This document shows positions 33,304 to 41,947 of a stretch of 62,217 nucleotides of DNA, piece after piece. Every line of letters starts with the position of its first letter. Position 1 is the stretch's first letter. The notes below the pieces were generated by a model, which saw nothing but the letters and a program-made list of their open reading frames with translations, did not search any database and was not told the DNA's origin. Source of the stretch: Acidobacteriota bacterium (GTDB lineage: Bacteria > Acidobacteriota > Vicinamibacteria > Vicinamibacterales > CAVVIG01); NCBI GenBank assembly GCA_003222535.1, contig QHWJ01000328.1:1-62217 (forward strand). Reading direction: 5' to 3'. Position numbers and translations under genes: made by a program.

Positions 33304-35763
33304 TCACTCCGCGAGCGCCACAATCGGATCCACTCGCGTGGCGCGGCGGGCGGGCAGCGCGCACGCGGCGACGGCCACGAGCGCCAGAACCACGGTGACG
33401 GCCGTGAGCACGACCGGATCGCCGGCGCTCACGCCGAACAACTCGCTCTCGAGGCTTTTGCGCAGCGCAACCGCTCCGATCGCGCCGAGGACGAAGCCGC
33501 CGCCGATGAGCATCAGCCCTTCGCGCAGCACGAGCTCGAAGATGGCCCTGCCGCTGCTCCCGAGCGCAATGCGGATGCCGATTTCCTTCGTCCGCTGTGT
33601 GACGAGGTACGCGAGCACGCCGTAGATGCCGATCGCCGACAGGAACAGCGCCACAGCCCCGAAGCTCAGCGAAAGGATTACGGGCGAGCGCCGGCTCACC
33701 AGAGACTTCTCCATCCGCGCATCCATTGTCTGGATGTCGAACACCGGCAGCTCGCGATCCATCTGCGACAGCACGCCGCGGACGCCGCTCGTGAGCGTGA
33801 CGGGATCGCCCGCGGTCTTCAGGGCGAACGTCAAGCCGCGCGACGTGTCCTGCGCCATCGGGAAGTAGTACGCGCCGACCGTCTGCTTTCCTTCCGTGAG
33901 CGTGTGCAGCTTCACGTCGCGGATGACGCCGACCACGTACAGGAATACGGTCTTGTCGGTGATCGCCAGCAGGTTATTGATGTCCACGGGCGTGTACATC
34001 CGCCGCCCGATCGGATCTCGATTCGGCCAGAATCGCTTCGCGAGCTTTTCGTCGACGATCACCGTTCGCCGCGCGGTCGAGTGGTCGCGATCGTCGAAGA
34101 CACGTCCCTTGACGAGGGAGACGCCCATCGCCTCGAAGTACCCCGGCGTGACATCCACGGAGCTCGGCGAGATGACCGATTCGCCAGGGCTCATCTGATA
34201 ACCCTCGGCGAGGATGACGCTGTCGTTGTTGTTGCCGCCCATCGGGATCGTGTTGGTGGCGCCGGCGGCGCTGACGCCCGGCAGCGCGCGCAGGCGGCGC
34301 AGCGCCTCGTCGGTGAAGCCGCGCAACGTCGTGTCGTCCCCGTACCGCGCGCGCGGCAGGTTGACGGACACCGTCAGCACACCGTCGGGGTTGAACCCGG
34401 GATCGACCGCCAACACGCGGCGGAAGCTCGCGAACAGCAGGCCGGCGCCGATGAGCAGCACGAACGCGAACCCGACCTGTGCCACGACGAGCGCCCGGCG
34501 CAGCGTCCGCGCCCCGCGGCCGCTGGTGCCGGTGCGCCCTTCCTCGCGGAGCACCGCCGTGAGATTGGCGGGCAGCACGGTGGCAACCGGAATCAGCCCG
34601 AGCACGAGCCCGATCACCGCCGCGATCGCGATCGTGTAGGCGATGACGACGCCGTCGAGCCGGATTTCCCCGCCGCGCGGCAGCTCCTGGATATCGAGCG
34701 TGCCGAGCAGGCGGAGCGTCGCGTAGCCCACGAGCAGTCCGGCCGCGGCCGAAAACAGCGTGAGGAGCACGCTCTCGGTGATGAGCTGGCGTCCGACGCG
34801 CCAGCGTCCGGCGCCGAGCGCCAGCCGCGTCGCGAGCTCCTTCAATCGCGATCGCGCGCGGACGAGCACGAGATTCGCCACGTTCACGCAGCCGATGAGC
34901 AGGACGAACAGCGCCCCGCCCCACATCAGATAGAGCGTCGCTTTCACTTCGGCCACGAGGTTGTCCTGCAGACGCACGACGGTCGTATGGAAGCGCGCGT
35001 TGATCAGCAGCTCTTTGTACTGCGGAAATCTATCGAGGTTCGCCGCGTTGAGCGCGTCGATTTGCTGCTGCGCTCGTTGAACCGTCGCACCGGGCTTCAG
35101 CCGGCCGATGTTCTGAAAGTTGTTGCTGTGGCGCCGCGCGTCGGACTTCTGGTCGGCGTTGAATGCCAGGGCCGTCCACAGCATCACGTCGGGATTCAGA
35201 AAGTAGAACCCTTTCGGCATCACGCCGACCACGGTGTACGGCTGGCCGTCGACGCGGATGTCCTTGCCGACGGCCTGCGCGTCCCCTCCGAACTGCGACT
35301 GCCACAGGCCGTAGCTGAGCACCACTTTCCCGTCGTTGCCCGGTTCGCCTTCCTGCTCGGAGAAGGTCCGCCCAATCGCGGGCGGGACCCGCAACAGGCG
35401 GAAGAACGAGGGCGTGGCCTGCGTGACGCGCACGCGCGTCGGCGTGCCGCTCTGATCGATGCTCTGGTTGCGGCCGTTGTACAGCGCCTGCTCCTCGAAC
35501 ACCGTCGTCTCGCGCAGCCGGTCGTAGTAATCGGGGACGCCCGATGAGCTGCCGATGTCCGCGCCCGCGCCGGGATACGCGTTGCCCATCAGGACGATGC
35601 GGTCCGATTCGGGAACCGGCAGCGGCCGGAGCAGGACGTTGTGGACCACCGAGAACAGCGCCGTGTTGGCCCCGATACACAGCGCCAGCGTGAGCGCCGC
35701 CGTAATCGTGAACGCCTTTTCCTTCCGCAACAGCCGCAGGCCCACACGAATATCGGAATTCAT
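33304..35763 (-). CDS. MacB/FtsX-type ABC transporter permease (Acidobacterial ADOP form)
   Basis: 819 residues. Two FtsX halves with MacB periplasmic core domains: N-terminal helix FTITAALTLALCIGANTALFS, core domain (about 45-255), helices near 275 (LFVLLIGCVNVANLVLVRAR), 320 and 370, a second core after LVVAQVGFAFVLLIGAGLLF (about 425), and three C-terminal helices ending ALPARRATRVDPIVALAE, the standard terminus. These permeases work with a separate MacB-like ATPase in envelope export or mechanotransmission; no ATPase is adjacent except the one at 31856. Three similar genes occur in this window. The 52-base gap to the adhesin-like gene suggests cotranscription. Confidence 0.94.
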   Translation of the reverse strand: MNSDIRVGLRLLRKEKAFTITAALTLALCIGANTALFSVVHNVLLRPLPVPESDRIVLMGNAYPGAGADIGSSSGVPDYYDRLRETTVFEEQALYNGRNQSIDQSGTPTRVRVTQATPSFFRLLRVPPAIGRTFSEQEGEPGNDGKVVLSYGLWQSQFGGDAQAVGKDIRVDGQPYTVVGVMPKGFYFLNPDVMLWTALAFNADQKSDARRHSNNFQNIGRLKPGATVQRAQQQIDALNAANLDRFPQYKELLINARFHTTVVRLQDNLVAEVKATLYLMWGGALFVLLIGCVNVANLVLVRARSRLKELATRLALGAGRWRVGRQLITESVLLTLFSAAAGLLVGYATLRLLGTLDIQELPRGGEIRLDGVVIAYTIAIAAVIGLVLGLIPVATVLPANLTAVLREEGRTGTSGRGARTLRRALVVAQVGFAFVLLIGAGLLFASFRRVLAVDPGFNPDGVLTVSVNLPRARYGDDTTLRGFTDEALRRLRALPGVSAAGATNTIPMGGNNNDSVILAEGYQMSPGESVISPSSVDVTPGYFEAMGVSLVKGRVFDDRDHSTARRTVIVDEKLAKRFWPNRDPIGRRMYTPVDINNLLAITDKTVFLYVVGVIRDVKLHTLTEGKQTVGAYYFPMAQDTSRGLTFALKTAGDPVTLTSGVRGVLSQMDRELPVFDIQTMDARMEKSLVSRRSPVILSLSFGAVALFLSAIGIYGVLAYLVTQRTKEIGIRIALGSSGRAIFELVLREGLMLIGGGFVLGAIGAVALRKSLESELFGVSAGDPVVLTAVTVVLALVAVAACALPARRATRVDPIVALAE

Positions 35764-35819
35764 ACCTGACCCTAGACGTAAATCAGCCTAGCGGCGTTCA
35801 ACGCCAGATGATGCACGCG

Positions 35820-35882
35820 ATGTGATGGAGCGCGAGCCTTTCAGGCGAGCCGAGGCGACCCTGAAAGCGTCGCCCTAGAACA
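35820..35882. repeat. REP-like cloverleaf/hairpin element between two permease genes
   Basis: GGAGCGCGAGCCTTTCAGGCGAGC (side hairpin GCCT-TTC-AGGC at 35836-35846) followed by GGCGAC/GTCGCC around CCTGAAAG. It is a hybrid of the short cloverleaf class (43684, 46595, 49682) and the GGCGACGCTAAAG hairpin class. Confidence 0.7.
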
Positions 35883-35901
35883 GATGGCCTGCGGTCACGA
35901 T

Positions 35902-38388
35902 CTATTCGATTCGCAGCGCTTCAGACGGCGCCACGTGCGCGGCGCGCCAGGCGGGGATCAGATTGGCGAGCGAGGACGCGCCAATCAGCACGACGACCGC
36001 CGCCAGCCAGGAGACGGGATCGGCGGCGGTGACGCCGTACAACACGCCGGCGATCGCGCGTGCCGCGATCGCGGCAAGCACGCAGCCGGCCATCAGACCG
36101 GCGACCGCGACGATCAGCCCCTGCCGCAGCACGAGGCCGACGACGGCTGCCGGCCGCGCGCCGATCGCCATGCGGATGCCGATCTCGCGCGTGCGCCGGG
36201 CGACCGAATACGCGATCACGCCGTACAGCCCGATCCCGGCGAGCAGCACCGCCACCAGGCCGACGCCGCTCACCAGCCGCGCGCCGGCACGCATCGGAAA
36301 CAGCGTCGCATCCACCTCCGACTCCATCGTCTGGTTCTCGATGAAGACGAGATTCGGCTCGAGCGCGAGCAGCTCGCGGCGCATGTCGCGCAGCAGCGTA
36401 GCCGGGTCGCCGCGCGTGCGCGCGATGATCGCGGTATACGAGTTCGGCCGCTGGTTGCGCGAGATGTGCAGAAACGGCGTGGGCGCCTCGCTGAGCGTCA
36501 GGACTTTGTGGTCGGCCGACACGCCGACGATCTGGAAGACCGGGCCGTCGGATGCGCGCGAACGGAAGGTCTTGCCTACCGCGCTCCGACCCGGCCAGTA
36601 GCGCCGGGCCAGCGTTTCGTTGACGATCGCGACGCGAGGCGTCTCGGGCCGATCGCCCTCCTCGAACCCGCGGCCTTCGACGATCGGCACGCCGATGGTC
36701 TTGAAAAAACCGGTGGAAACCGTCGTCACCTCCACGGAGTCGCCGTGTTCGGCCGGCCGATGATGATCGGGGATCCAGATCTCCCAGCGGTTCGGATTCA
36801 CCTGCAGCGGCACGCGGGTGGCGAGGGCGGCGGATTCAACTCCGGGAATCGCCGTCACCCGTTCAATCGCCTGGTCGTAGAACTGACGGCTGCGCTCGAT
36901 CGAGTAGCGCAGCGTCGCGGTGTCCGTCGACAGGACCGCCAGGCGATTCACCGCGAAGCCCGCGCTGGTGCGCTCGGCCGCCGCAACGCTCCGCGTCAGC
37001 AGCGCCGCGACGACGAGCAGCAGGGCGGTGACAGCCATCTGGCCGGCGACCAGCGCGTCGCGCAGCGTCCAGCGGCGGCCGGCGCCGCGTGGTCGCATGG
37101 CCTCGCCTCGAAGATCGGCGGTGACATTCGGCTTCGACGCCTGGATGGCGGGCGCCAGGCCCGCGAGCAGCCCGGCAAGACATGTCGCGCCGAGCGTGAA
37201 CGCGAGCACGCGGACGTCGATGCGTAGATCGAAGGCGAGCGGAATCGGCAAAGGCAGGCTCAGCGACGCGACGGCCGACGTCATCCACCACGCGAGCAGC
37301 GTGCCGCCGATCGCGCCGAGCAGTGAGATCAGGAGGGCTTCGGTGACGAGCTGGCGCACGAGCCGGCTCCGGCTCGCGCCAATCGCCAGGCGGATGCCGA
37401 TTTCTTTTTGCCGGCCGGATGCGCGCGCCAGCAGCATGCTCGCGACGTTGGCGCACGCAATCAGCAGCACCAGACCGACGACGGTCATCAGGCCGGCGGC
37501 GATGGGGACGAGGATCGGATCGGCCGTGGGATGCAGGTGCACATCGTTGGTCGCCTTCAGCGACAGACGGCGCGCCTTGTTCGTGATCGGGTTGGCGGCC
37601 TCGAGCCGCGACATGATCAGCGTGAGGTTCGCGCGCGCCTCGTCGATCGACTTCCCGGGCTTCAGCCGCGCCCGCATGAACAGCCAGCGGTCGGCGCGCC
37701 GGTCGAGACGCGTCGTGCCAGTCGGCGACGGAATGGTGTCGTGCACCCCGACCGGCTCCACTTCGAGCGACGCTGACGCCGGCATCCACAGCTCCGGGGA
37801 GAGGACCGGCACCATGCCGCGGAAGCCGGCCGGCGCGACGCCGACGATCGTGTACACCGTGCCGCGAATGCGCACGGTGCGGCCAACGACGTCGGCCGCC
37901 GAGCCGAGCTCGCGTGTCCAGTACCGATGCGACACCATCACGACGCGCGGCGCCGCGGCCGCATCGTCTTCCGGCAGGATCGTGCGGCCGAGCAGGGGAC
38001 GTACCCCGAAAACCTGGAAGTAGTTGCCGGTGACGATTTCACCCATCGCCAGCCGAGACCGGTCGTCGAGGTTGAGCGCCGCGAACATCGGGCTGTAACC
38101 GACCATCCCGTCGAACACTTCGTTCTGCGCCTGGAGATCGAGATAGTCGGGATACGACGACGTGCTGAACGTCCCTTCGCCGGTCGAGTCGCTGGTGAAG
38201 ACGTCCACGAGCCGCCCGGGCTCGACGACCGGCAGCGGCTTGAACAGCAGCGCGTCAACGATGGCGAAGATTGCGGTGTTGAAGCCGATGCCGATCGTAA
38301 GCGACGCGACCGCCACCAGGGTGAACGCCGGGCTCCTGCGGAGCCACCGGAGCGCGAACCGGAGGTCGGCGAATAGGGAATTGAGCAA
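35902..38388 (-). CDS. MacB/FtsX-type ABC transporter permease (ADOP form), second copy
   Basis: About 828 residues from TTG 38388 (LLNSLFADLRFALRWLRRSP); the frame stays open to a GTG at 38409, inside a REP palindrome, which I reject. Helices: AFTLVAVASLTIGIGFNTAIFA, VVGLVLLIACANVASMLLAR near 330, LLISLLGAIGGTLLAWW near 385, VTALLLVVAALLTRSV near 485, and three at the C-terminus ending AHVAPSEALRIE. MacB-type core domains lie between. A consensus -10 (TATAAT, minus strand 38400-38395) lies seven bases before the TTG, so a leaderless message is possible. Different enough from 33304-35763 to be a paralogue. Confidence 0.92.
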   Translation of the reverse strand: MLNSLFADLRFALRWLRRSPAFTLVAVASLTIGIGFNTAIFAIVDALLFKPLPVVEPGRLVDVFTSDSTGEGTFSTSSYPDYLDLQAQNEVFDGMVGYSPMFAALNLDDRSRLAMGEIVTGNYFQVFGVRPLLGRTILPEDDAAAAPRVVMVSHRYWTRELGSAADVVGRTVRIRGTVYTIVGVAPAGFRGMVPVLSPELWMPASASLEVEPVGVHDTIPSPTGTTRLDRRADRWLFMRARLKPGKSIDEARANLTLIMSRLEAANPITNKARRLSLKATNDVHLHPTADPILVPIAAGLMTVVGLVLLIACANVASMLLARASGRQKEIGIRLAIGASRSRLVRQLVTEALLISLLGAIGGTLLAWWMTSAVASLSLPLPIPLAFDLRIDVRVLAFTLGATCLAGLLAGLAPAIQASKPNVTADLRGEAMRPRGAGRRWTLRDALVAGQMAVTALLLVVAALLTRSVAAAERTSAGFAVNRLAVLSTDTATLRYSIERSRQFYDQAIERVTAIPGVESAALATRVPLQVNPNRWEIWIPDHHRPAEHGDSVEVTTVSTGFFKTIGVPIVEGRGFEEGDRPETPRVAIVNETLARRYWPGRSAVGKTFRSRASDGPVFQIVGVSADHKVLTLSEAPTPFLHISRNQRPNSYTAIIARTRGDPATLLRDMRRELLALEPNLVFIENQTMESEVDATLFPMRAGARLVSGVGLVAVLLAGIGLYGVIAYSVARRTREIGIRMAIGARPAAVVGLVLRQGLIVAVAGLMAGCVLAAIAARAIAGVLYGVTAADPVSWLAAVVVLIGASSLANLIPAWRAAHVAPSEALRIE

Positions 38389-38394
38389 CGGGTG

Positions 38395-38400
38395 ATTATA
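38395..38400 (-). promoter_or_regulatory. Consensus -10 hexamer for the second FtsX permease
   Basis: On the minus strand these bases read TATAAT. The predicted transcription start would be at or next to the TTG at 38388. No good -35 can be named because the upstream sequence is REP repeat. Confidence 0.4.
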
Positions 38401-38402
38401 GC

Positions 38403-38612
38403 CCGGCACCGCTGAAGCGGTGCCCTACGTCCGAGGCTCGCAGGGCGCGCTTCAGCGGTGCTCTACGGACGAGGGTCGCAGGGCGCCGCTTCAGCGGTGC
38501 TTACGGACGAGGGTCGCAGGCCGCCGTTTCCAGCGGTGCCGATTGGGTACGTAGGGCACCGCTTCAGCGGTGCCGATTGGTACGTAGGGCGCCGCTTCAG
38601 CGGTGCCTGGTA
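38403..38612. repeat. Array of REP palindromes (GCACCGCT-GA-AGCGGTGC class)
   Basis: Five to six copies of a palindrome such as GGCACCGCTGAAGCGGTGCC, alternating in orientation, with partly conserved flanks (GGACGAGGGTCGCAGGGC; GATTGGTACGTAGGGC). Spacing is about 37-50 bases. They separate the permease start from a remnant of another permease gene. Confidence 0.88.
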
Positions 38613-38654
38613 GTGGCGTGGCCACGGCGAGCCGGAACGGATCCGCTACATGCG

Positions 38655-38816
38655 GGTCTTTTCGGACCTCTTCCACGATACAACGTGAGCGCGACCGATC
38701 CCGCGACGTTTTCCGGCATTGCGGCGGTGTTGGTGCTCGTTGCGCTGATCGCACAGGGCGTGCCGATCGCGCGGGCGATGCGCGTCGATACTGCTGTCGC
38801 ACTCCGGCAGGAATAG
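38655..38816 (+). pseudogene. C-terminal remnant of an FtsX-type ABC permease
   Basis: The frame RYNVSATDPATFSGIAAVLV ... ARAMRVDTAVALRQE, with a TAG at 38814-38816, is the standard end of ADOP permeases (GVSxTDPxTF ... ARRAMRVDPxxALRxE). Only about 50-55 residues survive, on the opposite strand to the two intact copies. Upstream sequence is REP array. The longer open frame beginning at 38577 reads through repeats and is not a protein start. The remnant suggests that permease copies recombined or were deleted in this block. Confidence 0.82.
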
Positions 38817-38990
38817 TGCGGCGGCTGCGACGCTGCCCGCTGGCGCGGCGGTCCAAATCTCTGGCGGTCATGCGCTCACATCCGTCATTCAGAGGCCGAT
38901 TCTGTTATCCGAAGCCTGGGATCGGTCGTCTGATACGGCGGCCAGCTCTGCGGCACGACAGTTGCTCCTGCTCAGGTTGGAGGGACCACC

Positions 38991-39719
38991 ATGCGAATCG
39001 CAACAATTCCAGCGGCCGCAATGCTCGTCGTCGGGCTGACAGTCGTCTCCGCGTTCGCCGGCCAGCACGGACATCCGACCACGCTTCATGGTAGTAGTGC
39101 CAAATCGTTGCCGCACACTCAACCGGCGACGCAGGGCCAGGCCCACGTGACACCAACCACGACGACGACGACGACGCGTTCGCACGGCAACCCGCACACA
39201 ACGTCGGTGAGCACGACACCGGCCACAACCACGACCTCTGCGCACGGTAACAAGCACACCGTGTCGTCGAGCACGACACCGACGACGACCGCGACACCGA
39301 CCGCGACCACGCAAACGACGCCGACGACGACCACGACGAACACGACGCCGACCACGACCACGACGCGTTCGCACGGCAACGCACGAACCACCTCGACGAC
39401 AACCACAACCACGACGACGACGAACCCGATTGCGTCGAAGATCAGCTCGCATCCGCAGCAGGCGGCGCGCATCGAGCGCATGCTCCCGCAGGGAATGACG
39501 CTGGCCACGGCGTCGAACGGCTTCAGGAATCAGGGTCAGTTCATCGCGGCGCTTCACGTGTCGCAGAACCTCAACATCCCGTTCACGGACCTGAAGCAGG
39601 CGATGACCGGTCCGAATCCGATGAGCCTCGGACAGTCGATTCACAAGCTGCGTCCGTCTGTCGATGCCACCACGGCGGAGAGCCGCGCGCGGACGCAGGC
39701 AACGACGGACCTTCGCTGA
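38991..39719 (+). CDS. Exported Thr-rich protein with conserved C-terminal domain
   Basis: 242 residues. A signal peptide (AAAMLVVGLTVVSAFAG) leads into about 100 residues dominated by Thr with RSHGN and SAHGN motifs recurring (a low-complexity, probably glycosylated or extended stalk). The C-terminal part (about 145-230) is folded-looking: ISSHPQQAARIERMLPQGMT, NGFRNQGQFIAALHVSQNLN and SLGQSIHKLRP. I recall this C-terminal pattern in other Acidobacterial exported proteins but know no name. Its stop shares one base with the next start (TGATG), so the two are coupled. The (ACGACG)n-like DNA could expand or contract. Confidence 0.75.
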   Translation: MRIATIPAAAMLVVGLTVVSAFAGQHGHPTTLHGSSAKSLPHTQPATQGQAHVTPTTTTTTTRSHGNPHTTSVSTTPATTTTSAHGNKHTVSSSTTPTTTATPTATTQTTPTTTTTNTTPTTTTTRSHGNARTTSTTTTTTTTTNPIASKISSHPQQAARIERMLPQGMTLATASNGFRNQGQFIAALHVSQNLNIPFTDLKQAMTGPNPMSLGQSIHKLRPSVDATTAESRARTQATTDLR

Positions 39720-40573
39720 TGCATCGCGCCGCCATCGCAGCGGGCGTCATCATGGCGCTCGCTGTCTCATCTCCTGCATACTCCCAGGGCAACAGTCAGG
39801 CGCATAAAAAGAAGGCGCCGCCCAGCCACGATCCGTTGCCCTCGTCCGCCGCCGGGACATCCACCGGCGGCGCGGCCCCGTTTTCGTGGCTTGACGACGC
39901 CAGCGTCCTCGAACCGGGCAGCGTCTCGGTGTCGGTCTCGATGGTGCGCTGGCAGGGCCCGGACACGAGCGAAGTCGTCGTGCCGGTCGTGGACGCCGCC
40001 ATCGGCCTCGCCAAGCGCCTTCATCTCACCGCGAGCGTCCCTCGCGTGCCCGGCAGCGGCGGCGTGGAAGCCGGAGGTGAAATCGGCACGAGCTTCTTCA
40101 GCGCGAAAATCGGGATGTTCGACGATCCGAAACGCGGCGTGAAGCTCTCGGTTTCACCGACGCTCGAACTGCTCGGGAGCGGAGTGCTGCAGTCGATCGA
40201 ACCAGGCGCAAATCGTCTCCAGTTCGGCCTTCCCGTGAGCGCGGAGCTCGATCGCGGAGCGCTGCGGCTGTTCGCCGGCGGGGGCTATTTCTCGGGCGGT
40301 GTGTGGTTCAGCGGCCTGGGCGCCGGGATTCGCGTCAACTCGAAGGTGTTTCTCTCCGGCAGCTTCAGCCGCGCCTGGCGGCGCGCCGCCGTCGCCGAGC
40401 TGCCCTCCGATCGGGATCGGAACGAGGTCTCCGGCAGCGCGGCCTTCACGGTGACGCCGCGCGTCAGTGTGTTCGGCTCGCTTGGCCGGACGATCGCCAC
40501 ACTCGACGAGAACGGCGCCGGCACAACGCTCGGGTGCGGTCTCTCGTTGTTCTTCAGCCCGGCGATCAAATAA
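39719..40573 (+). CDS. Exported beta-barrel-like outer-membrane protein
   Basis: 284 residues. Signal peptide (AAIAAGVIMALAVSSPAYS), a polar linker with HKKKAPPSHDP, then regular amphipathic strands (GSVSVSVSMVRWQG, GAGIRVNSKVFLSGSFSRAW, TVTPRVSVFGSLGRTIATL, TLGCGLSLFFSPAIK) with a hydrophobic, aromatic-containing end, as in small outer-membrane barrels. No named family recognised. Coupled to the Thr-rich protein, it may anchor or export it. Its 3' end overlaps the convergent comE-like gene by eight bases. Confidence 0.7.
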   Translation: MHRAAIAAGVIMALAVSSPAYSQGNSQAHKKKAPPSHDPLPSSAAGTSTGGAAPFSWLDDASVLEPGSVSVSVSMVRWQGPDTSEVVVPVVDAAIGLAKRLHLTASVPRVPGSGGVEAGGEIGTSFFSAKIGMFDDPKRGVKLSVSPTLELLGSGVLQSIEPGANRLQFGLPVSAELDRGALRLFAGGGYFSGGVWFSGLGAGIRVNSKVFLSGSFSRAWRRAAVAELPSDRDRNEVSGSAAFTVTPRVSVFGSLGRTIATLDENGAGTTLGCGLSLFFSPAIK

Positions 40574-41129
40574 TCGCGAGGTATCGCTGGAATGCGAACC
40601 GGTTCTCGAGCAGCGACAGCTCGGTCACGTACTTCGACGGCCCTACCGCATCGACCTTTGCGACGATCGTCGTCAGATCCCGGGCCGCGATCGCCTCGTC
40701 GAAGGCGCCCCTGAATTCATCCAGCGTCCGCGCGGTCGCGGTTCTCCTCACGCCGGCGGCAGCGGCGATCGCCGCGAGGTCGGTGCCGGTCGAGGTCGCT
40801 GTCGGAAACCCTCCGACCGACAGCAGGCTTTCGTTGTCGAACACGACGTGGACCAGGTTCCGCGGGCGATAGCGTGCAAGCGTCGTGAGGCCGCCGAGGT
40901 TCATGAGCACCGACCCGTCGCCGTCCAACACGATCACCTGTCGATCGGGGCGAGTGAGCGCGATGCCGAGCCCCATCGACGAGGCGAGGCCCATCGCGTG
41001 CTGGAGGTAGAAAAAGTTCGCGCGATGGCCGATCGACTGCAGCTCCGCCGCCACGGCGCCCATGATTGTGACGACGACTCGATCCTCGAGAAACGAATAG
41101 ATCGCGCGCAGCGCATCGAGCCGCTTCAT
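40566..41129 (-). CDS. Thiamine-diphosphate enzyme, sulfopyruvate/phosphonopyruvate decarboxylase beta subunit
   Basis: 187 residues, the length of ComE-type beta subunits. The thiamine-diphosphate motif GDGSVLMN is at residues 70-77, with NNF/HAMGLASSMGLGIAL before it and VVFDNESLLSVGGFPTAT after, all typical of sulfopyruvate decarboxylase beta or the C-terminal half of phosphonopyruvate decarboxylase. With the alpha subunit at 41265-41786 it would decarboxylate a 3-sulfo- or phosphono-pyruvate to the acetaldehyde. The 135 bases between the two genes are repeat DNA. No other coenzyme M or phosphonate genes are visible, so the substrate is open. Confidence 0.88.
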   Translation of the reverse strand: MKRLDALRAIYSFLEDRVVVTIMGAVAAELQSIGHRANFFYLQHAMGLASSMGLGIALTRPDRQVIVLDGDGSVLMNLGGLTTLARYRPRNLVHVVFDNESLLSVGGFPTATSTGTDLAAIAAAAGVRRTATARTLDEFRGAFDEAIAARDLTTIVAKVDAVGPSKYVTELSLLENRFAFQRYLAII

Positions 41130-41264
41130 CGTTTACGCTCCGGCCTACCCCCATCGGCACCGCTAAAGCGGCGCCCTACGACACCGATCGGCCCACCCGA
41201 CCTACGCGACCCACCCGACCTACCCGACCCACCCGACCTACGCGACCCACCCGACCCAATCGCC
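41130..41264. repeat. REP hairpin plus 9-bp minisatellite inside the comDE-like operon
   Basis: 41157-41180 is the palindrome GGCACCGCTAAAGCGGCGCC followed by CTACG. 41191-41264 is a 9-bp unit tract (CCCACCCGA, CCTACGCGA, CCTACCCGA). The alpha-subunit stop (CTA on the plus strand, 41265-41267) lies at the edge of the tract. Confidence 0.85.
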
Positions 41265-41786
41265 CTACCCGCCCTCCTCCCACATCAGATCGCGACAGAG
41301 CAGCAGCGCGACCGGCTTGTTGGCGGCGAGCGCCAGCGTCTGCGCTTTGGCGATGCGGCGCGCGACGTGGTCGGGGTGATCGAGGTACGAGAACGGGATC
41401 CGCAGGGCTCGCAGCAGATCCTCGGTGACCGCCCCGCCCTCGGTCTGCCAGGGATCGCGCTCGCCGAATTCGCCGCGGTAGCTGACGAGCATCAGCAGTG
41501 GAATGCGATACAGCTGCGCGCACGACACGATCCCGTTGATCGAGGCAAGGAACCCGTGGTTCTGCATCAGCATCGCCGACTTGACGCCGGCGAGGTGCGC
41601 ACCGGCGGAGATGCCCACGCCCTCCTCTTCTTTCGCCAGCCGCACGAGCGTCATCTCGGGATCCTCGTCCGCCATTCGAACGAGGTGGACCAGCCACGTC
41701 TCGGGGAGCGCCGAGAGGAGCCGGATGTGGCACGCCTTGAGGGCGTCGTAAATCAGGCGCGAATGGATCGTGGAAACGGGCGACAT
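41265..41786 (-). CDS. Thiamine-diphosphate enzyme, sulfopyruvate/phosphonopyruvate decarboxylase alpha subunit
   Basis: 173 residues. AKEEEGVGISAGAHLAG (residues 51-67) holds the catalytic glutamate that activates the cofactor, and MLMQNHGFLASINGIVS near 72 and LLMLVSYRGEFGERDPWQTE near 97 are standard for ComD and the N-terminal half of phosphonopyruvate decarboxylase. Partner of the beta subunit at 40566-41129, from which it is separated by repeat DNA. The natural C-terminus (LLLCRDLMWEEGG) ends where the repeat begins, so the last residues may be repeat-encoded. Confidence 0.88.
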   Translation of the reverse strand: MSPVSTIHSRLIYDALKACHIRLLSALPETWLVHLVRMADEDPEMTLVRLAKEEEGVGISAGAHLAGVKSAMLMQNHGFLASINGIVSCAQLYRIPLLMLVSYRGEFGERDPWQTEGGAVTEDLLRALRIPFSYLDHPDHVARRIAKAQTLALAANKPVALLLCRDLMWEEGG

Positions 41787-41801
41787 GCGCGTCCAACCGG
41801 C

Positions 41802-41826
41802 ACCGCTGGAGCGGCGCCCTTCAACT
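41802..41826. repeat. REP palindrome (GGCACCGCTGGAGCGGCGCC)
   Basis: Single copy of the GCACCGCT-class hairpin just upstream of the alpha-subunit start, in the gap 41787-41947, which otherwise shows no gene. Confidence 0.65.
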
Positions 41827-41947
41827 ACCAGCGGTAGGATTCTAGATCAAGGTCCCGGCTTCCCGGTGCTCCGCGGCGGCGTACGGGGGCGGCCCTCGCG
41901 TGGCTGGCCCTCGATCCCACACGTCCTATCGTCGCCGAGCGACGCGG

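Noticed and set aside
38577-38816. 79-residue plus-strand protein
   Set aside because: It begins in REP repeats; only the last 50-55 residues are a permease remnant.
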